Origin: Annulohypoxylon bovei var. microspora
Taxonomy: Eukaryota; Ascomycota; Sordariomycetes; Xylariales; Hypoxylaceae
DNA length: 64,000 nucleotides
Direction: 5' to 3'
Assembly (NCBI GenBank): GCA_022836615.1
Contig: MU405234.1
Location: 282,095-346,094, forward strand
In this document: piece by piece, positions 11,561 through 23,703 of the stretch
Position numbering within the stretch: the first letter of the stretch is position 1
Layout of the letters: every line of letters begins with the position of its first letter
The notes under the pieces: generated by a model
The model's database searches: none
Told to the model about the DNA's origin: nothing
Seen by the model: only the letters and a program-made list of their open reading frames with translations
Position numbers and translations under genes: made by a program

Positions 11561-13349
11561 GTATCATTGTAGGAATTCAGTCATGATACATAACATGTCA
11601 ACCTACCTAAGGTAGTAGATGTGGGTTTAAAGTGAGCCTTAGACAACTCATCAACTTGCCTTCACAAACTAATTCGTCTAGTTTCTATAACTGTATACTG
11701 CTGGGTTATACAAGTCATAAATCCTGCCGAGGGAACGAGACCTATTTCTCAGAAAAAGGAATAACTACCTACATGTAGGTATCTAATCTGACGTAGACGT
11801 TATGTCGGCGTTTAAAAATAGGGGTATATTGAAAAGTGATGCCTCGTTCGCACTGTCCATCCAAAACTAACGAATAGATTTGTTTCGATATGTCCTATGA
11901 ACACCGTACACGTAATTAGTCGCCGAAATTATCGGTTGATACATGATAAATATAATTTGATGTTTTCTCCTAGATAGTTCAGTATTATCTAACATCATAG
12001 GTACTCTCTCGGCTGCGGGAAAGGGGGTTTGGATAGAAGATGGCGAAAGGCGTAAATAAGGGGCTGGAAGTCAAGCATTGGTTAGTAAATACCTAGCTAT
12101 TAATGGATGAAAATTGCAGTTAGTAGTTAGTAGCAATTACTTAGTTTGCCGTTCACCCTAGCTAGCTGTAGCGACATCCCTCTGGTGCTCGATATCCAGG
12201 TATGGCATGTATAGCCGCCTACCTAGATTAGGGAGTGACGCTCGCGTTCCAGCTTCTCCCTGTAGCGGTGGCAATGCGTGTTGACACGCCGACCGGCGCT
12301 GTTATATAGTGGCTCGGGTGACGGGAATCTGCGGCGCTGGTCAGTACCTAGGCACGACGTCGTCGATCCTAAGCTTATGGGTGATCTCCTCAATACGTAC
12401 GTGCTGTGCATATGCCTCAATCTGTTCGTTGGTCATGGAGTCCGTGATAGATAGGGTAAGACCGGTAAGTTTTGAGACAGCGCTTTCCGAGTGTTTGTGG
12501 GTATGGCTTACCTAGTTATAGTATTGCCCGCGTGAGTGAGTAAATAATCCAAGATATGAATGTAACCGCCTAGGTAAGTAGAGTTAGTGGAAGGAAGAAG
12601 TTGGTGAAAGTCACAGTGGATTCAGGGACCTTTACCTATATATGAGCAAGAAAACTTTAAATCGCTATCCAAAATGCCTACCTACATACATGTAGTCCCG
12701 ACAAGAGGGATTTAGGTTAGGTTATAGAAAGGTTTAAAACAACCTGTGAAAACTAACTTTAAATTAGGATGATCAAGGCAGTTGTTGCTTTATACTTATC
12801 TTGGTCGTTAGTATAAAAGGGGGGATTAAGGCTACGACAGTTCCCATCTCTCTTCTCTTGATAACTTTCAACCGTGTACTGCGGCTATGCCTATATTTAG
12901 CAAACATCCGTCTAAAGCCTAAGCGTTCTCATTTAGCATAGTGAAAATACCTTCTCCTACCTCTAATAAAATCGCGATATTTCCTGTTACCTAACACCTA
13001 AGCATAATCAACATCAACAAATAAACGCAAAACCACCCCCTTGGCCGAGAAAATATTCAACAAACGTTGATACCCACAACGCCTACTTCTAAGAGACCCC
13101 GTAACACATCCCGAAAGGTGTTTACCGTAGGGGGGTTTTATGGGTTGCTACAACGGTTGTAGATTGCCCACAGCCGTTCCCCGGGTGTTCCAAGTTTTGG
13201 AAGACGTCACATGCGATCGTCAAGGTTTTCATAGATCGCAAATTAGGGCAACAATTTGCAGAACAGTTTACGACGACCGAAAGTATTAGACGACTCGCAT
13301 ATCGGTTGGATTTCCTAATACAGCACATTCTTCAGCATGTGCCACAGGT

Positions 13350-13540
13350 GTGTCAACCCCCGACGACAGGATCGACGCGATTAAGAAGTTGAAGATGCCC
13401 ACTAACCTCGCTGAACTGGAAACACACATGTCGGGATCACCGGTTTCTTTAGAAAACACATCCCTTGGTGTGCACAGAAGGTCTAACCACTACAATGTCG
13501 GACAACGGCGATGCTTGAAGCAGGAAAGTCCAATAACAGT
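13350..13540 (+). pseudogene. Ty3/gypsy pol relic (RT-RNase H junction)
   Basis: The frame from 13350 reads TPDDRIDAIKKLKMPTNL, then ELETHM. After a frameshift in an ACACAC stretch near 13427 it continues as GITGFFRKHIPWCAQKV, a stop, then PLQ and a TAMLEAGKS segment. This order (ERVxAI...P.TL.ELETxxGLTGFxR...PxYAQxxEPLQ.RKTxLL) is the conserved stretch just after the reverse transcriptase of fungal Ty3/gypsy polyproteins. It carries at least one frameshift and one stop and covers only about 60 codons. No LTRs are recognised. The open frame just upstream (about 13130-13330) may belong to the same element but I cannot match it. Confidence 0.65.
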
Positions 13541-13681
13541 TATTGGCGAGCTGGTAGCTAGCATCGAGGCTGAGTTCTGGGGCAACCTGTCCAGGATCCG
13601 TATCATCGAGATCACCACCTATGAGTGGTTTTCTAAGACCTACTACATAGTTACCTACTGAGAGAAAATCCGTACATAGCG

Positions 13682-13946
13682 GCTTGGCATTTCCATTCGA
13701 GGTTCTCGCTGTTTAGGGATATCGTCTTAAAGGAGAGGTATAACATAGACGACTACTGGGATCGATACGAGTGGCAGGAGCGCGGCAGCCCTCACAACCA
13801 CGGCCTCCATTGTTTTTAGACTCCCCGAGCCTGACATAGAGACGGAGGAGTCGATGGTACAGTTTGCGAAGCTTTGGGGATACCATATCAGCAACACGAC
13901 ATCCATATCCATCAACATCTTTCTAGCATGTCAAGCTGAGAATTAA
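13682..13946 (+). pseudogene. Helitron Rep/helicase relic (Helitron_like_N domain)
   Basis: The frame from 13682 (AWHFHSRFSLFRDIVL, then the DDYWDRYEWQERG segment) ends in SPHNHGLHCF. After a +1 shift in a T-run at 13813-13817 it continues as RLPEPDIETEESMVQFAKLW and GYHIS. This matches the order of the rolling-circle Rep domain of fungal Helitrons: HFxxRFxxFxxxVL, then YWxRYEWQxRGSxHxHG, then the EE...FAxxWGYHV block. The HNH triplet is the metal-binding H-x-H. The helicase half and the Helitron ends (5'-TC, 3'-CTRR hairpin) were not found. It lies directly downstream of the gypsy relic, suggesting nested or deletion-joined decay. Confidence 0.7.
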
Positions 13947-14878
13947 CCCCGAGATCATGAAAAGGAATTTGGACAAGACGTAGACGTGTGTACTTTTCCC
14001 CTAGTTTGATACGGCATATCTGAAGAAGGCACACGCTCCTATTACGAGTGCCCAGTGATGTATTAGTCTAAAGGACCGATATATTCGCTGTTAGTTTTAT
14101 AATTAGAACAACCTCTGGCCCTATTATAAATATTATCTGTTGCTTGGCAGAACTATTACTATACTAGCTACCGTCATTGAATGTCCCGACTTGATAATCT
14201 TTTCAGATACTTACACGATCATGAACTTCACCGGCCCTCATGTGTAGACTGGCCAGCCGCGCAATAGATTGAGCCGCAACATGGCGTTGGCATATTCAAA
14301 CGAAGACAGGTTAAGCTAGGTATGTTTCGTACAGTTAGTCATACGCGAGTTAGAAGACAATAGAGAGAAGGTGCACGCGTCTGACGGCTCGTTCATCTAG
14401 GACGATGGCGATGTCTTGGAGTTTATATTGGTGAGGGGCAGTGTGCGGAATATTCGTACTACGTACCCGAGTAAGAGCTTCATCGTAACATTGAAATTGA
14501 TGTAGTACTTGGACGTGTACATATGTGTCCCCTGACTGCAGGTCGCATACTCCGGCGCGAATACGCATATTGTACATAGTACATATATCTCTCTGATGAT
14601 AGTCCTATGTATGCAGCGACTTACGTGAGCTACAGAATGAATACGCCATACAGTGCGTGGCAGTAAGCAGTAAGATCAGAGTAGGTACCTGTCAGTGTTC
14701 CGTATGTATTGATCAGCCCGATCAGCCCCAGGCTGTATGTAGTATTGAATGCTTCTAGAAAAGAGACAAAATAGGGGTAATGGCACTCCACTAGATCTCT
14801 AACTGTGCGCGAAAAGAAGTAATAAGTTACACAAATTGATAAACCGAAATATAGCCCAGCATTTACACAGGTTTAACT

Positions 14879-15783
14879 CAGTAACTTTAGTGAAACAGGT
14901 GCCGTTTTTTAGATAAACAGGTGAGCCCACTTTTACATTTCAACCAATCAAATGCGCGAAAGCCACAGCTTTCAATTGCATTGTATTACGTACCTATTGT
15001 AGGTACGTATCAAATCGCTTTACACACACCTTACATATACTTGCTTTCAATAAAATAATAAGATATTTATATAATACTTAATTGAAATAACTAATCATTT
15101 TCGCCTTTTTATAATTATGTAATTGCTTCAGTATTGCGCAAAGTTTACGTTGTAAAATACATACCTACAAGTAAGGTATGTTGGCTTGTTGGCTTGTAGG
15201 GGTGTCACGTGACACTGCCAAGAGATATGGCCCCATGACTTTAAACAGCGTACCCCCTCAAAAAAATTGATGCATTCAAGAAATACTTATATCTTTCGAT
15301 CCGGTAGATTAAGAGCTTTGTAATGATATGTTTTATTTTATCTTAAGTCATGTAATTCGAAAGTTATTTGATTATTTCTGTAGAAAAGCCCGGGCCACAA
15401 CAAGGTCACGTGGTACCCTTTGATCTCACCATCCGGAGGGGCGTTACTAAAAGTGGGCCATGTGCGAGAAACAGTGCTTAACACTGTATTGAAGCTCATC
15501 CCTCGTGTTACTCATTTAGGTAGCTAGCACGTGTTTTAGCTGGCAAAAGTAGTGATTAAGTAATGAGGGGATATAAAAATGTACAGTGCATTACAGTACT
15601 ATTGACACTGTATAACACATGGCTGACTTTGGATGATGTCCTTTGCCACTTAGGGTGGTTTTACTAATGTACCTAAGTATTATGGAGCTTTCAAGGGTTT
15701 TCATCTTGTAGCCAATAGTATGTGGGTAAAAGTGGGTTCACCTGTTTATCTAAAAAACGGCACCTGTTTCACTAAAGTTACTG
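14879..15783. mobile_element. non-autonomous DNA transposon, Mutator-like (58-bp TIRs, 9-bp TSD)
   Basis: The ends 14879-14936 and 15726-15783 are inverted copies of each other over 58 bp with one mismatch (position 47, G versus A). The outermost bases are CAGTAACTTTAGTGAAACAG. The identical 9-mer GGTTTAACT flanks the element directly at 14870-14878 and 15784-15792. Long inverted ends with a perfect 9-bp duplication are the hallmark of Mutator-like elements. The 789-bp interior is AT-rich with no coding frame, so it would need a transposase from elsewhere. The intact ends and duplication indicate a fairly recent insertion compared with the decayed relics beside it. Superfamily assignment rests on TSD length only. 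Confidence 0.85.
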
Positions 15784-17919
15784 GGTTTAACTGATCCAAT
15801 ATACCTAAGTATTTAACTTTTCCTTATTATTATTTATTTCTATCGTCGGATTCTCTTTTTTGGGGTTGTTTTGTATCCCTAACTGCTACCAGAACAGTTA
15901 GAATAAACCGCCAAGTTACATACCTACCATTCGAGATGGACCCATAAGTAACCAATATTTCGAAGACCCGCAGTGGCTACAACCCATTCATTAATTAAAA
16001 AACATCAAAGAGTAGTTCACTGTAAGGATGAATAGAAAACCACAAGATATTGGCCTGTCGGAACGTCTTAAGATGGAAGAATCATGATTTTCATAGAACA
16101 AGTAACGATCTCCTCCAATACCTACGTATATAACCTGGCAGTTTACCTGGCATGTATGTAGGATCGTTTAAGTTTCAAGACAGAGTACGTAACCACATTC
16201 CCCAGCCTCTTGAAACGACAGCGAGGTTATATTGACCTAACCATATTAATAAACCATGCCACCCACGCGAGAAGTCGATCCATCTGACCATCTAGTTAGG
16301 TGGATAAGTTACAGATTAAAGCGCTACCGCCCCTGACGCCAATCCTCATTCGTTCATGGTTCACGATGACAAGAGGACCGACTCTCCTGGGTTCATCTGT
16401 ATTATTAACAAGGCTGTTAAAGTGGATTGGCTGTCACAGTACGTAATGAATGGTACATGGTAAATTCTCAAAAGGGATATTTACAGTTTAGGTATCGTTT
16501 CTTGCAAATCATCACGAGTTTCGGTGTAGGCAGGTTGTAGGCTGCTGCGTTCTTCACCCCAGCCTCAAAGGCTCGGAATAATTCCTCCCATTTTCAAATG
16601 AATAATCTTAGTAGGAGCCGGGGCGGCCATACCTTATTCAGGTTACCAACCAATCATATTTTATTCCTTCGAGGTTACAATCTACGCCGTTGCAGCTACT
16701 ACGTAACAGATGACGCTATTCAAAACCTATCGATTTTCCTCGTGGTCAATCGGGGTCCAGGCCAAGAGGAGATTTTGACTTAGTTTTAAGCTAGGTGTTA
16801 ATATGGAAGATATTTTCCAGCTTTATCTCCACGATCGAACTTGAGCTCCAACTAACCTGAAGCTCCTGATGTAATAGAGGCTTGAATACTTTCACCCGCA
16901 TTTTAAACCTGAGCAATTTAGAACCAGTCGGAGAATTACCGGGTTGCCTTTTTATTTAGTTGGACATTATGCGTATGTATAATATAGTTCTTGGTTTCAA
17001 CAGGGCTGTTTCGCGATCTCCTAGGTTTGAGATAGATCATGCTTGAACGCATATTAAATGCAGAATCCTTCTGGAAGCCCCCGATATGTAACCGATTTAA
17101 TCGACGCTACTTAGCTCTAAAGCGACATGCCCGCATAAGCTGAACCACCACAACCTTGGAAGCTGTCAGGGCATTCGGGTCCCGCAGATGGACACACCTT
17201 AATATGTCATCTTGCAGAAGGCACTAACTATGTTAAAGAAACACCTTTCTATGTAAATGGCATCTTATTTTCTTACAAATGATCTCTCGAACAAAGGAAG
17301 AAGAAAATTAGGGCTAGCTTTTAATCTTTACATAAGGGGGGCTACCCGCGAGTGTGAGAGTATTACATCCCTTTCCCATGGCGAATCGTGATTTGCGAGT
17401 CAGGTCTCGGTGGAATTTACAGACCTACATAACCGGGAAGCAGGCTTTTCCCAGCCACCAACAGTAGGTACATAGCGGCATTGGAGAGCGGGTGAGCTGC
17501 AGATCATCCACTGCCCTGCTTCGCATCACTAGTCCAATCAAGCTTCCGCAAAAAGTAAAAGCGCCAACTGGCAGAGTGGGCAGTCTTTGTTATTGTTATT
17601 ATTAGCACGCTTTTTTCGAAACTTGCGGCTCACATGAATCTAATATCGTAGCCGATGCATACAACTGCACATGCCTAAATTGCCTCCTTAGACAACCACA
17701 TCTTATCAGCTTTCGCTCACCGCGGTGTATAATTGACATAATGGCCATCCCATTAACACGATTGGGTGACAGAGGTATGGCTTGCATAACAACTACATAC
17801 ATATACTACCATATCATAGCAATATGAGCTCCCTCATCCCTCATCCCCTGTCCACGATGCAGCATGCCAAATAGATCAGATCCACAAGCTTACATACAAT
17901 TGACGAACCGCTACTACAG

Positions 17920-18857
17920 CCTTCAACCATAGTCCTAGCAGTGATGCCGAGGCCGAGTATGACCGGCTCCGGGACCTAGCACGGGAGGAAGCCGCAAAAC
18001 GGAACAGCTGTTTCGACCGGGTATATATGTTTACATTTCCTTGCACTCTTGCATACTCACCCAGTCTTTCTATTATTATATCTTTATGAATTTTTCATAT
18101 TCTTACATAACATAACATGTAGGCGCACCAAGCTTATGAGCGGGGTGACGGCGCCGAGGCCAAGGAGCTGAGCAACGAGGGCAAGCGACACGCAGCTAAG
18201 ATGGATGAGTACAACAAGCAAGCAAGCGAGTACATCTTCCGGGAGAACAACGCTACCAGCCGTGTGCCCGACGACACTATTGACCTGCACGGCCAGTTCG
18301 TTGAGGAGGCCGAGGACATCCTCGAGCGCCGCATCCGCTATGCCCAGGAGCACGGACAGACGCACCTCCACGTGTATGCCAATGATGTTCCGCACCTATG
18401 ATTTAGGTAGATGCTAACCAGAACGTAGCATCGTGGGGAAGGGAAACCACAGCGCCAACCACGTCCAGAAGCTGAAGCCGCGCGTCGAGCAGGTGTGCCG
18501 CGAGCTAGGGTTGAAGTTCGCTACGGAGGATAACACGGGCCGCATCTATGGTACGTGTTCTCCTTACTTCCTAGCTTCGTAATAAGGCATTCGACACTTA
18601 CATATCCCATAGTCAACCTCCAGGGCGGCGACGCCGTGATGCCACCGCCGCCTGCTCAGCACGGCGGGCATGATTACCCCGGCGGCAACAGCAGGCCAGA
18701 CCACGGAGGGCAACAGCAGGCGCAACATGGACATCACGGAGGGCAGTCGCAGCACCACCAACAACAGCAGCAGCAGCAGCAGGAGCAACCCGACGATATC
18801 GACCGTCTGGTGTCGAAGTTCTTCCGCAAGCTTGGGGACTGCTGTGTTGTTATGTGA
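17920..18857 (+). CDS. DUF1771-Smr domain protein with C-terminal CaaX box
   Basis: Exons 17920-18020, 18123-18373, 18429-18550 and 18613-18857 join in phase (donors GTATAT, GTATGC and GTACGT). The product starts with the DUF1771 helix (SSDAEAEYDRLRDLAREEAA). The Smr domain follows, with its hallmarks DLHGQ and VIVGKGNHS. Smr domains bind or nick nucleic acids; eukaryotic members act in no-go decay or are uncharacterised. The tail is Gly/His/Gln-rich with a Q8 run, then a short helix (DDIDRLVSKFFRKLG), and ends DCCVVM. CVVM fits a C-a-a-X prenylation motif. The 5' exon is unresolved: the first exon shown follows a CAG acceptor (17917-17919), has no ATG, and needs one upstream nucleotide. The ATG at 17824 is a candidate but no good donor follows it. 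Confidence 0.8.
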
Positions 18858-20882
18858 GAACACGAATTTCGATAGATCGGGTTCTGCAGCCAAGCGCCTG
18901 AGATGGTTTACCGGATGGCACTTGGTTGCTATAGACGGATCGAAAACAATTTGGATGATGATTTAACGAAGAAAAATGAACGGCTTCTAGGCTAACGAAA
19001 AAGGAAAACCGGATGTCGATGTTTAGAGGGACTTCGAGATGGGATTCTCATTCTTAAATGTCCTCTTAGTATTGCTGAATCAACAGAATACCGGATAAGG
19101 TACGAACACAAACTATCAAAATTAACTTTCAGCTCAATGTGACAGTTGGAAATATTGGTTGAATAGACGACATTGGGCTCATCTCAATTGATCATGCCCT
19201 TTATCCTTTCAGATGAACGTTCTTTGTAGCATCCTCGTAACCACGATTACTCGTCGTAATTCAAATGTGATAATATTTAAAATCTACCCCTTTCCACGTG
19301 AAGTACCTAGAAAATCGACGAGTCTTAACTTGCTTAGGAAATAGGTATACAAACCCTTTTATGTGGCATAAGCCTTTAATACATCTTCTCACATGAATCA
19401 ATCTGTAACAGCAAAATCGGAGCCAATTGAAGCTTTTACCGAACATAAAAAAGCCATCAATAGTATTTATAGGCATTATTACATGACTGAAGTTGTACTA
19501 AGCTGAGTTTGTGTAAAAGCGAGTGAGCGCGTTATACCCGATTTGTCCATAGGCAGAATCAAGATAATACATAATAATTTAGTATAGATATACCGCATTA
19601 GCTTATGGTTAGGTGGGATTAGAGCTGCAGAATATAATACCGTTTTGTTCTGACGACTCGGTGATTGGGTAAATAACAGAAGCATGTACTGCGGCGAGTC
19701 CGGGCGCCTGGCAAGGCTGCAAGCTTGCTTCTTTCGATCTGCGATAATTCAATATATACAGTATTTTGGTTACTGTGGATGTGGTAGTGGCGCCTCTCCA
19801 GTTTCCCGTTACCAGCCCGTCGGTCATCTCCTGTGCTAATAAAAGCCGTATTCGTCCGTGGACGAAGACCTGCTGGTCTTGTTAACTGGAGCGAGATAAA
19901 CCAGTAAGATGCCAAGTATTTTTCAATGTAATTTTATCTCTGCATCTGCAACCGTTAACTAACTGCTGCTGACATGATCTTAATATGCGTGTAAGCCGAG
20001 CGAGAGAGAAACCAGTATCAATCCCGAGGTCACATCCCTTATCCACCATGTACCTTGTTACCTTTGTATGGAACGAGGTATTGTGGCGGCGTGGAAATTG
20101 CATCAGAACCTTAGCCAGATGCGAACCAAGAAGGGTTTTTTAACGATTGTTGAAATTCTCCTTCTCACGTGGCGATGGGATATTTACTTGCCCGGATACC
20201 CGGATGTTGAATTATGATCGTAGTTTTTCTTCGAGGTCTTGTTTGGTTGAATCAATGTTTCATGTAGTTAATAGTTGAATTTATGTTTTATGTATTACTA
20301 GGTAGATGTAGGTAGTAGTAGATATACTTCACACAGTAATTATTCCAGATATTTTACACTGGATTAATCCATTCTGCACTTTTAGTGGATTAGTGGGTTG
20401 CTAGGTTCTTGACATCGCTAGGTCAATGGAAGGTGCATGTCACTCTATTTCATCTAACTAGTCAAGATATGGAATAGCGCCAGTATCGTTCCTCGCATAA
20501 TCTGTGATACGTCTAACTGTCTTCAGCCAAAGTCTCCATAATTTCACCAGCCCCGGCTTTGTCTCTTCCACCCCCATTTCCCAATTGATCCTCACCCCCC
20601 TTCTTTCCTCCCCCCTTCTCAAACTTATTCCTACAGAACAGGGGCGTCCGGCAACAAAAACCAAAGCTGTGCTTGCAAAGGCAAAGCGTAAAGTTGCTCC
20701 ACTCGGCCATCCATTCTCATCCATTCTCGCCCCGTCACAATCTCTTGCGGCCACCCTTTTTTTCCTTCTTCCTTTCTGTTGTCAGCTTTTCTCATCAAGT
20801 TCGCCGTTCTTTTACTTCGGCGAATTTATCACCATCTCTTACCTATCGTGAGTTTTCTTGTCAGTTCAATTGACAACCACTG
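18858..20882. other. intergenic and probable 5' leader of the G-alpha gene
   Basis: No gene is seen between the Smr stop and the G-alpha leader. From about 20,560 to 20,830 the plus strand is strongly pyrimidine-rich (runs such as CCCCCCTTC and CTTTTTTTCC), which in filamentous ascomycetes commonly marks the transcription start region of well-expressed genes. The open frames in 19.2-20.1 kb are short and unsupported. Confidence 0.5.
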
Positions 20883-21284
20883 GTGAGTAGTTTTCTATCA
20901 GTTGGCGATCTTGATTCAATCTTGTTCGCCGCAAAAAAACAACTTGTTCCACCATCAAACTCGGCGCAAGTACTTGACCTACTAGTGGCTTTCCTGTTTG
21001 GTTTTATAAAAGCCATAGCGCTTCAACGGCTACTGTCAAGTATCGCTCAGCAAACTCGACTTGCTGCTCTAGTTGAAGCGACACCTGTGTTCCTAGGAAG
21101 AGAATGTTTTCATAGTTATCGTCGTGTAACGAGCTTGGTGTTTTTCTATTCATCGGCACATGGGAGGGTTACAGCCACTCTGCTAACATCCCTTGCGTCA
21201 ATACAGTAACGATACGACCTGTAGGACCCTTGCGATATTCGTCGACTTTTCTATCATCACTATACTAGTTTTAATTTGTACCAG
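20883..21284 (+). other. candidate 5'UTR intron of the G-alpha gene
   Basis: GTGAGT, a consensus donor, occurs at 20883 just after the pyrimidine-rich leader. A TACCAG acceptor ends at 21284, fourteen bases before the G-alpha ATG. The 402-bp interval has no ATG-initiated frame of note; the long frame in it begins with GTG. Long leader introns are usual for fungal signalling genes, but this one rests on splice signals alone. Confidence 0.45.
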
Positions 21285-21298
21285 TCCTATCCTTCACA

Positions 21299-22529
21299 AT
21301 GGGCTGCGGAATGAGCACGGAGGAGAAGGAGGGCAAGGCCCGTAACGAGGAGATCGAGAACCAGCTTAAAAGGGACAAGATGATGCAGCGCAACGAGATC
21401 AAGATGCTTCTTCTGGGTTAGTATTGATAATAATCTACGTGTTATAGATGGTGGGATTCTAACAAATGTAGGTGCTGGTGAATCCGGAAAGTCGACCATC
21501 TTAAAACAGATGAAGATCATCAACGAGGGTGGTTACTCGCGCGACGAGCGAGAATCTTTCAAAGAAATCATCTTCAGCAATACCGTCCAGTCTATGCGCG
21601 TCATCCTTGAAGCCATGGAGTCTCTGGAGCTGCCGTTGGAGGACCAAAGAATGGAATACCACGTCCAGACCATCTTCATGCAACCCGCTCAGATCGAAGG
21701 CGACGTATTACCCCCAGAGGTCGGCAACGCGATCGAGGCCTTATGGAAGGACCGCGGCGTCCAGGAATGTTTTAAGCGATCGCGCGAATACCAATTAAAC
21801 GACTCGGCTAGATAGTACGTACATCGTCTTTGCATGTCCTAACCATAAGTTATCTAACCTCAATGTCTGCAGCTACTTCGACAACATTGCTCGTATTGCC
21901 GCGCCCGATTACATGCCTAATGACCAGGATGTCCTTCGATCTCGTGTCAAGACTACCGGTATCACTGAAACGACCTTTATCATAGGTGACTTGACGTACA
22001 GGATGTTCGACGTCGGTGGTCAGCGATCGGAGAGAAAGAAGTGGATCCACTGCTTCGAGAACGTGACTACTATTCTGTTCTTGGTCGCCATTTCCGAGTA
22101 TGATCAGTTGCTCTTCGAGGATGAGACTGTCAACCGTATGCAAGAGGCGTTGACTCTATTCGATTCCATCTGCAATTCGCGATGGTTCATCAAGACCTCG
22201 ATAATCTTGTTCTTGAACAAGATCGACCGATTCAAGGAGAAGCTTCCCGTTAGCCCGATGAAGAACTATTTCCCTGACTACGAGGGCGGTGACGACTACG
22301 CGGCAGCTTGCGATTACATCCTCAACCGATTCGTCAGCTTGAACCAGCACGAGACTAAGCAGATCTATACGCATTTCACATGCGCGACGGATACGACGCA
22401 AATTCGATTCGTCATGGCTGCGGTTAACGGTACGTTATGTCTCGCGCTATCAATTCTCGATCTTGTTTGCTAACTATGTTTTAAGATATCATTATCCAAG
22501 ACAACCTCCGTCTCTGTGGTCTCATTTGA
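21299..22529 (+). CDS. gna-1: heterotrimeric G-protein alpha subunit, group I (GNA-1 type)
   Basis: Four exons (21299-21416, 21472-21814, 21873-22429, 22486-22529) join in phase to exactly 353 aa, the length of Neurospora GNA-1. The N-terminal MGCGMSTEEKEGKA carries the Gly2 myristoylation and Cys3 palmitoylation site. The GTPase boxes are all present: GAGESGKST (P-loop, residues 40-48), RVKTTGI (switch I with its catalytic Arg), DVGGQRSERKKW (switch II with its Gln), NKIDRF and TCATDT. The C-terminus CGLI has the Cys of the pertussis-toxin-sensitive Gi class. This subunit couples seven-helix receptors to cAMP and other pathways controlling growth, mating, conidiation and virulence in fungi. 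The ORF seems intact, with no missing residue. The last intron separates the final 14 codons. Confidence 0.97.
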
Positions 22530-23703
22530 TTGTATTAAAAAGGGGACTGATCATAGAGATGGAACCCGCGATAGAACAGCAGCTTACCGCAATACCCTAA
22601 CGCACATTCGACGGTTGCTAGTAATGCCATAGATCTGGCTAACGACTTGACCTGTACTCACTATGAACTTGGCCGACGATCTCCTTCCATGTGTTTGCTA
22701 TGCGCCTGAATTATCTCAGATACTCCTTGATTGCGTTTCTCTAAGGCCGCCTTGCCGGCTTAACCCGAGGTTTCAGGACACCGTTTACCATAGGATCTGG
22801 GAGTCGTGGGGCAGTAGGGAGTACATTTGCATCTAAAGTCATGGCAGATTACATATCTTGTTTAATTATGAATTTGCGGTCACGCCGGTTTCTTCTTTTT
22901 CTTTTCTTTCCGGCATCAGGCACACAGGGTGCTTGTGTACAGCCGATATCCGGCCGGGTGTTGTAACTGAAAACGGTATCTTGAGACCGTTTTTGTTAGG
23001 GGGAGGATGACTGATGAAGCTATACCATGGAGGAAAAAGGGTCTGGAGAAACAGATCCTCAACAAAACGGTTGGATCTGTGTAAAGATCAATAAAACCAA
23101 CCAGTATTTTAATATGTATACCCTTGCGACAGTGTTTTGCAGTCAGCGAATGGATTTTTTATCGAGTTCATTAGACGATGCATACTTGATTGTGTATTTC
23201 AATGTTGTCTTGGATGCTAGGTAGGATGTAGGTAGTAGGTATGTAAGGCTTCTTCAATTACAAAGTACAATACGATTAGAGATTTCTTCAAGTAGGTAAA
23301 CAAATACATAGGAGTGAGTTATCATTTCATGTTAGTTAAATTTATCTTCCAAGGTTATGTTAGGTACCTGCATATACCCGCATATGCAGTTAGTCTAGCC
23401 TTGCTGAGTAACCTGGTGAACCCGAGTAGGTACTTAGATACTTAAGTCTTAGGTCTCTACTAGTACGTACCTAGGTACTAGGTCACCTGTACATGCAAGC
23501 CACATGCAGGTGAGGGGTCGAGGAAATAATACTTTTTCCCCACACACACGCATTTACCGTTGTGTTTTTCACTTTTTCACCTTTCACCTTTGGACTTGGT
23601 GCAGCTGCTGACAGCTGAAATTTCTTCTTCATCTCACCCAAATCCTCATTTTGATTACCAACTGTCAGCCAGCAGACGCTTTTTTGTCATCACCTGGCTC
23701 TCA
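22530..23703. other. intergenic, 3' region of G-alpha and upstream of the DUF3716 gene
   Basis: No gene is supported. The region has a TAGGTAGTAGGTA-type microsatellite-like patch at 23,216-23,240 and many CTAGGTAC/TAGGTACC motifs at 23,360-23,490. The interval immediately before the ATG is pyrimidine-rich (about 23,520-23,660). Confidence 0.45.

Larger units (their letters stand above)
11561..17919. other. gene-poor AT-rich island with transposon remnants
   Basis: About 6.3 kb without a credible host gene; frames are short and overlap randomly. The recognisable contents are a gypsy pol relic, a Helitron Rep relic and a 905-bp inverted-repeat element, each listed separately. The rest (about 11.6-13.1 kb, 13.95-14.87 kb and 15.8-17.9 kb) shows nothing I can identify. 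Composition is visibly more AT-rich than the flanking coding blocks, as expected of decayed repeats. Confidence 0.6.

Noticed and set aside
13122..13328. minus-strand frame next to the gypsy relic
   Set aside because: No similarity recognised on either strand; probably antisense noise of a decayed element.
20883..21209. 108-codon frame upstream of the G-alpha gene
   Set aside because: It begins with GTG, which is part of a GTGAGT splice donor; better explained as a leader intron.
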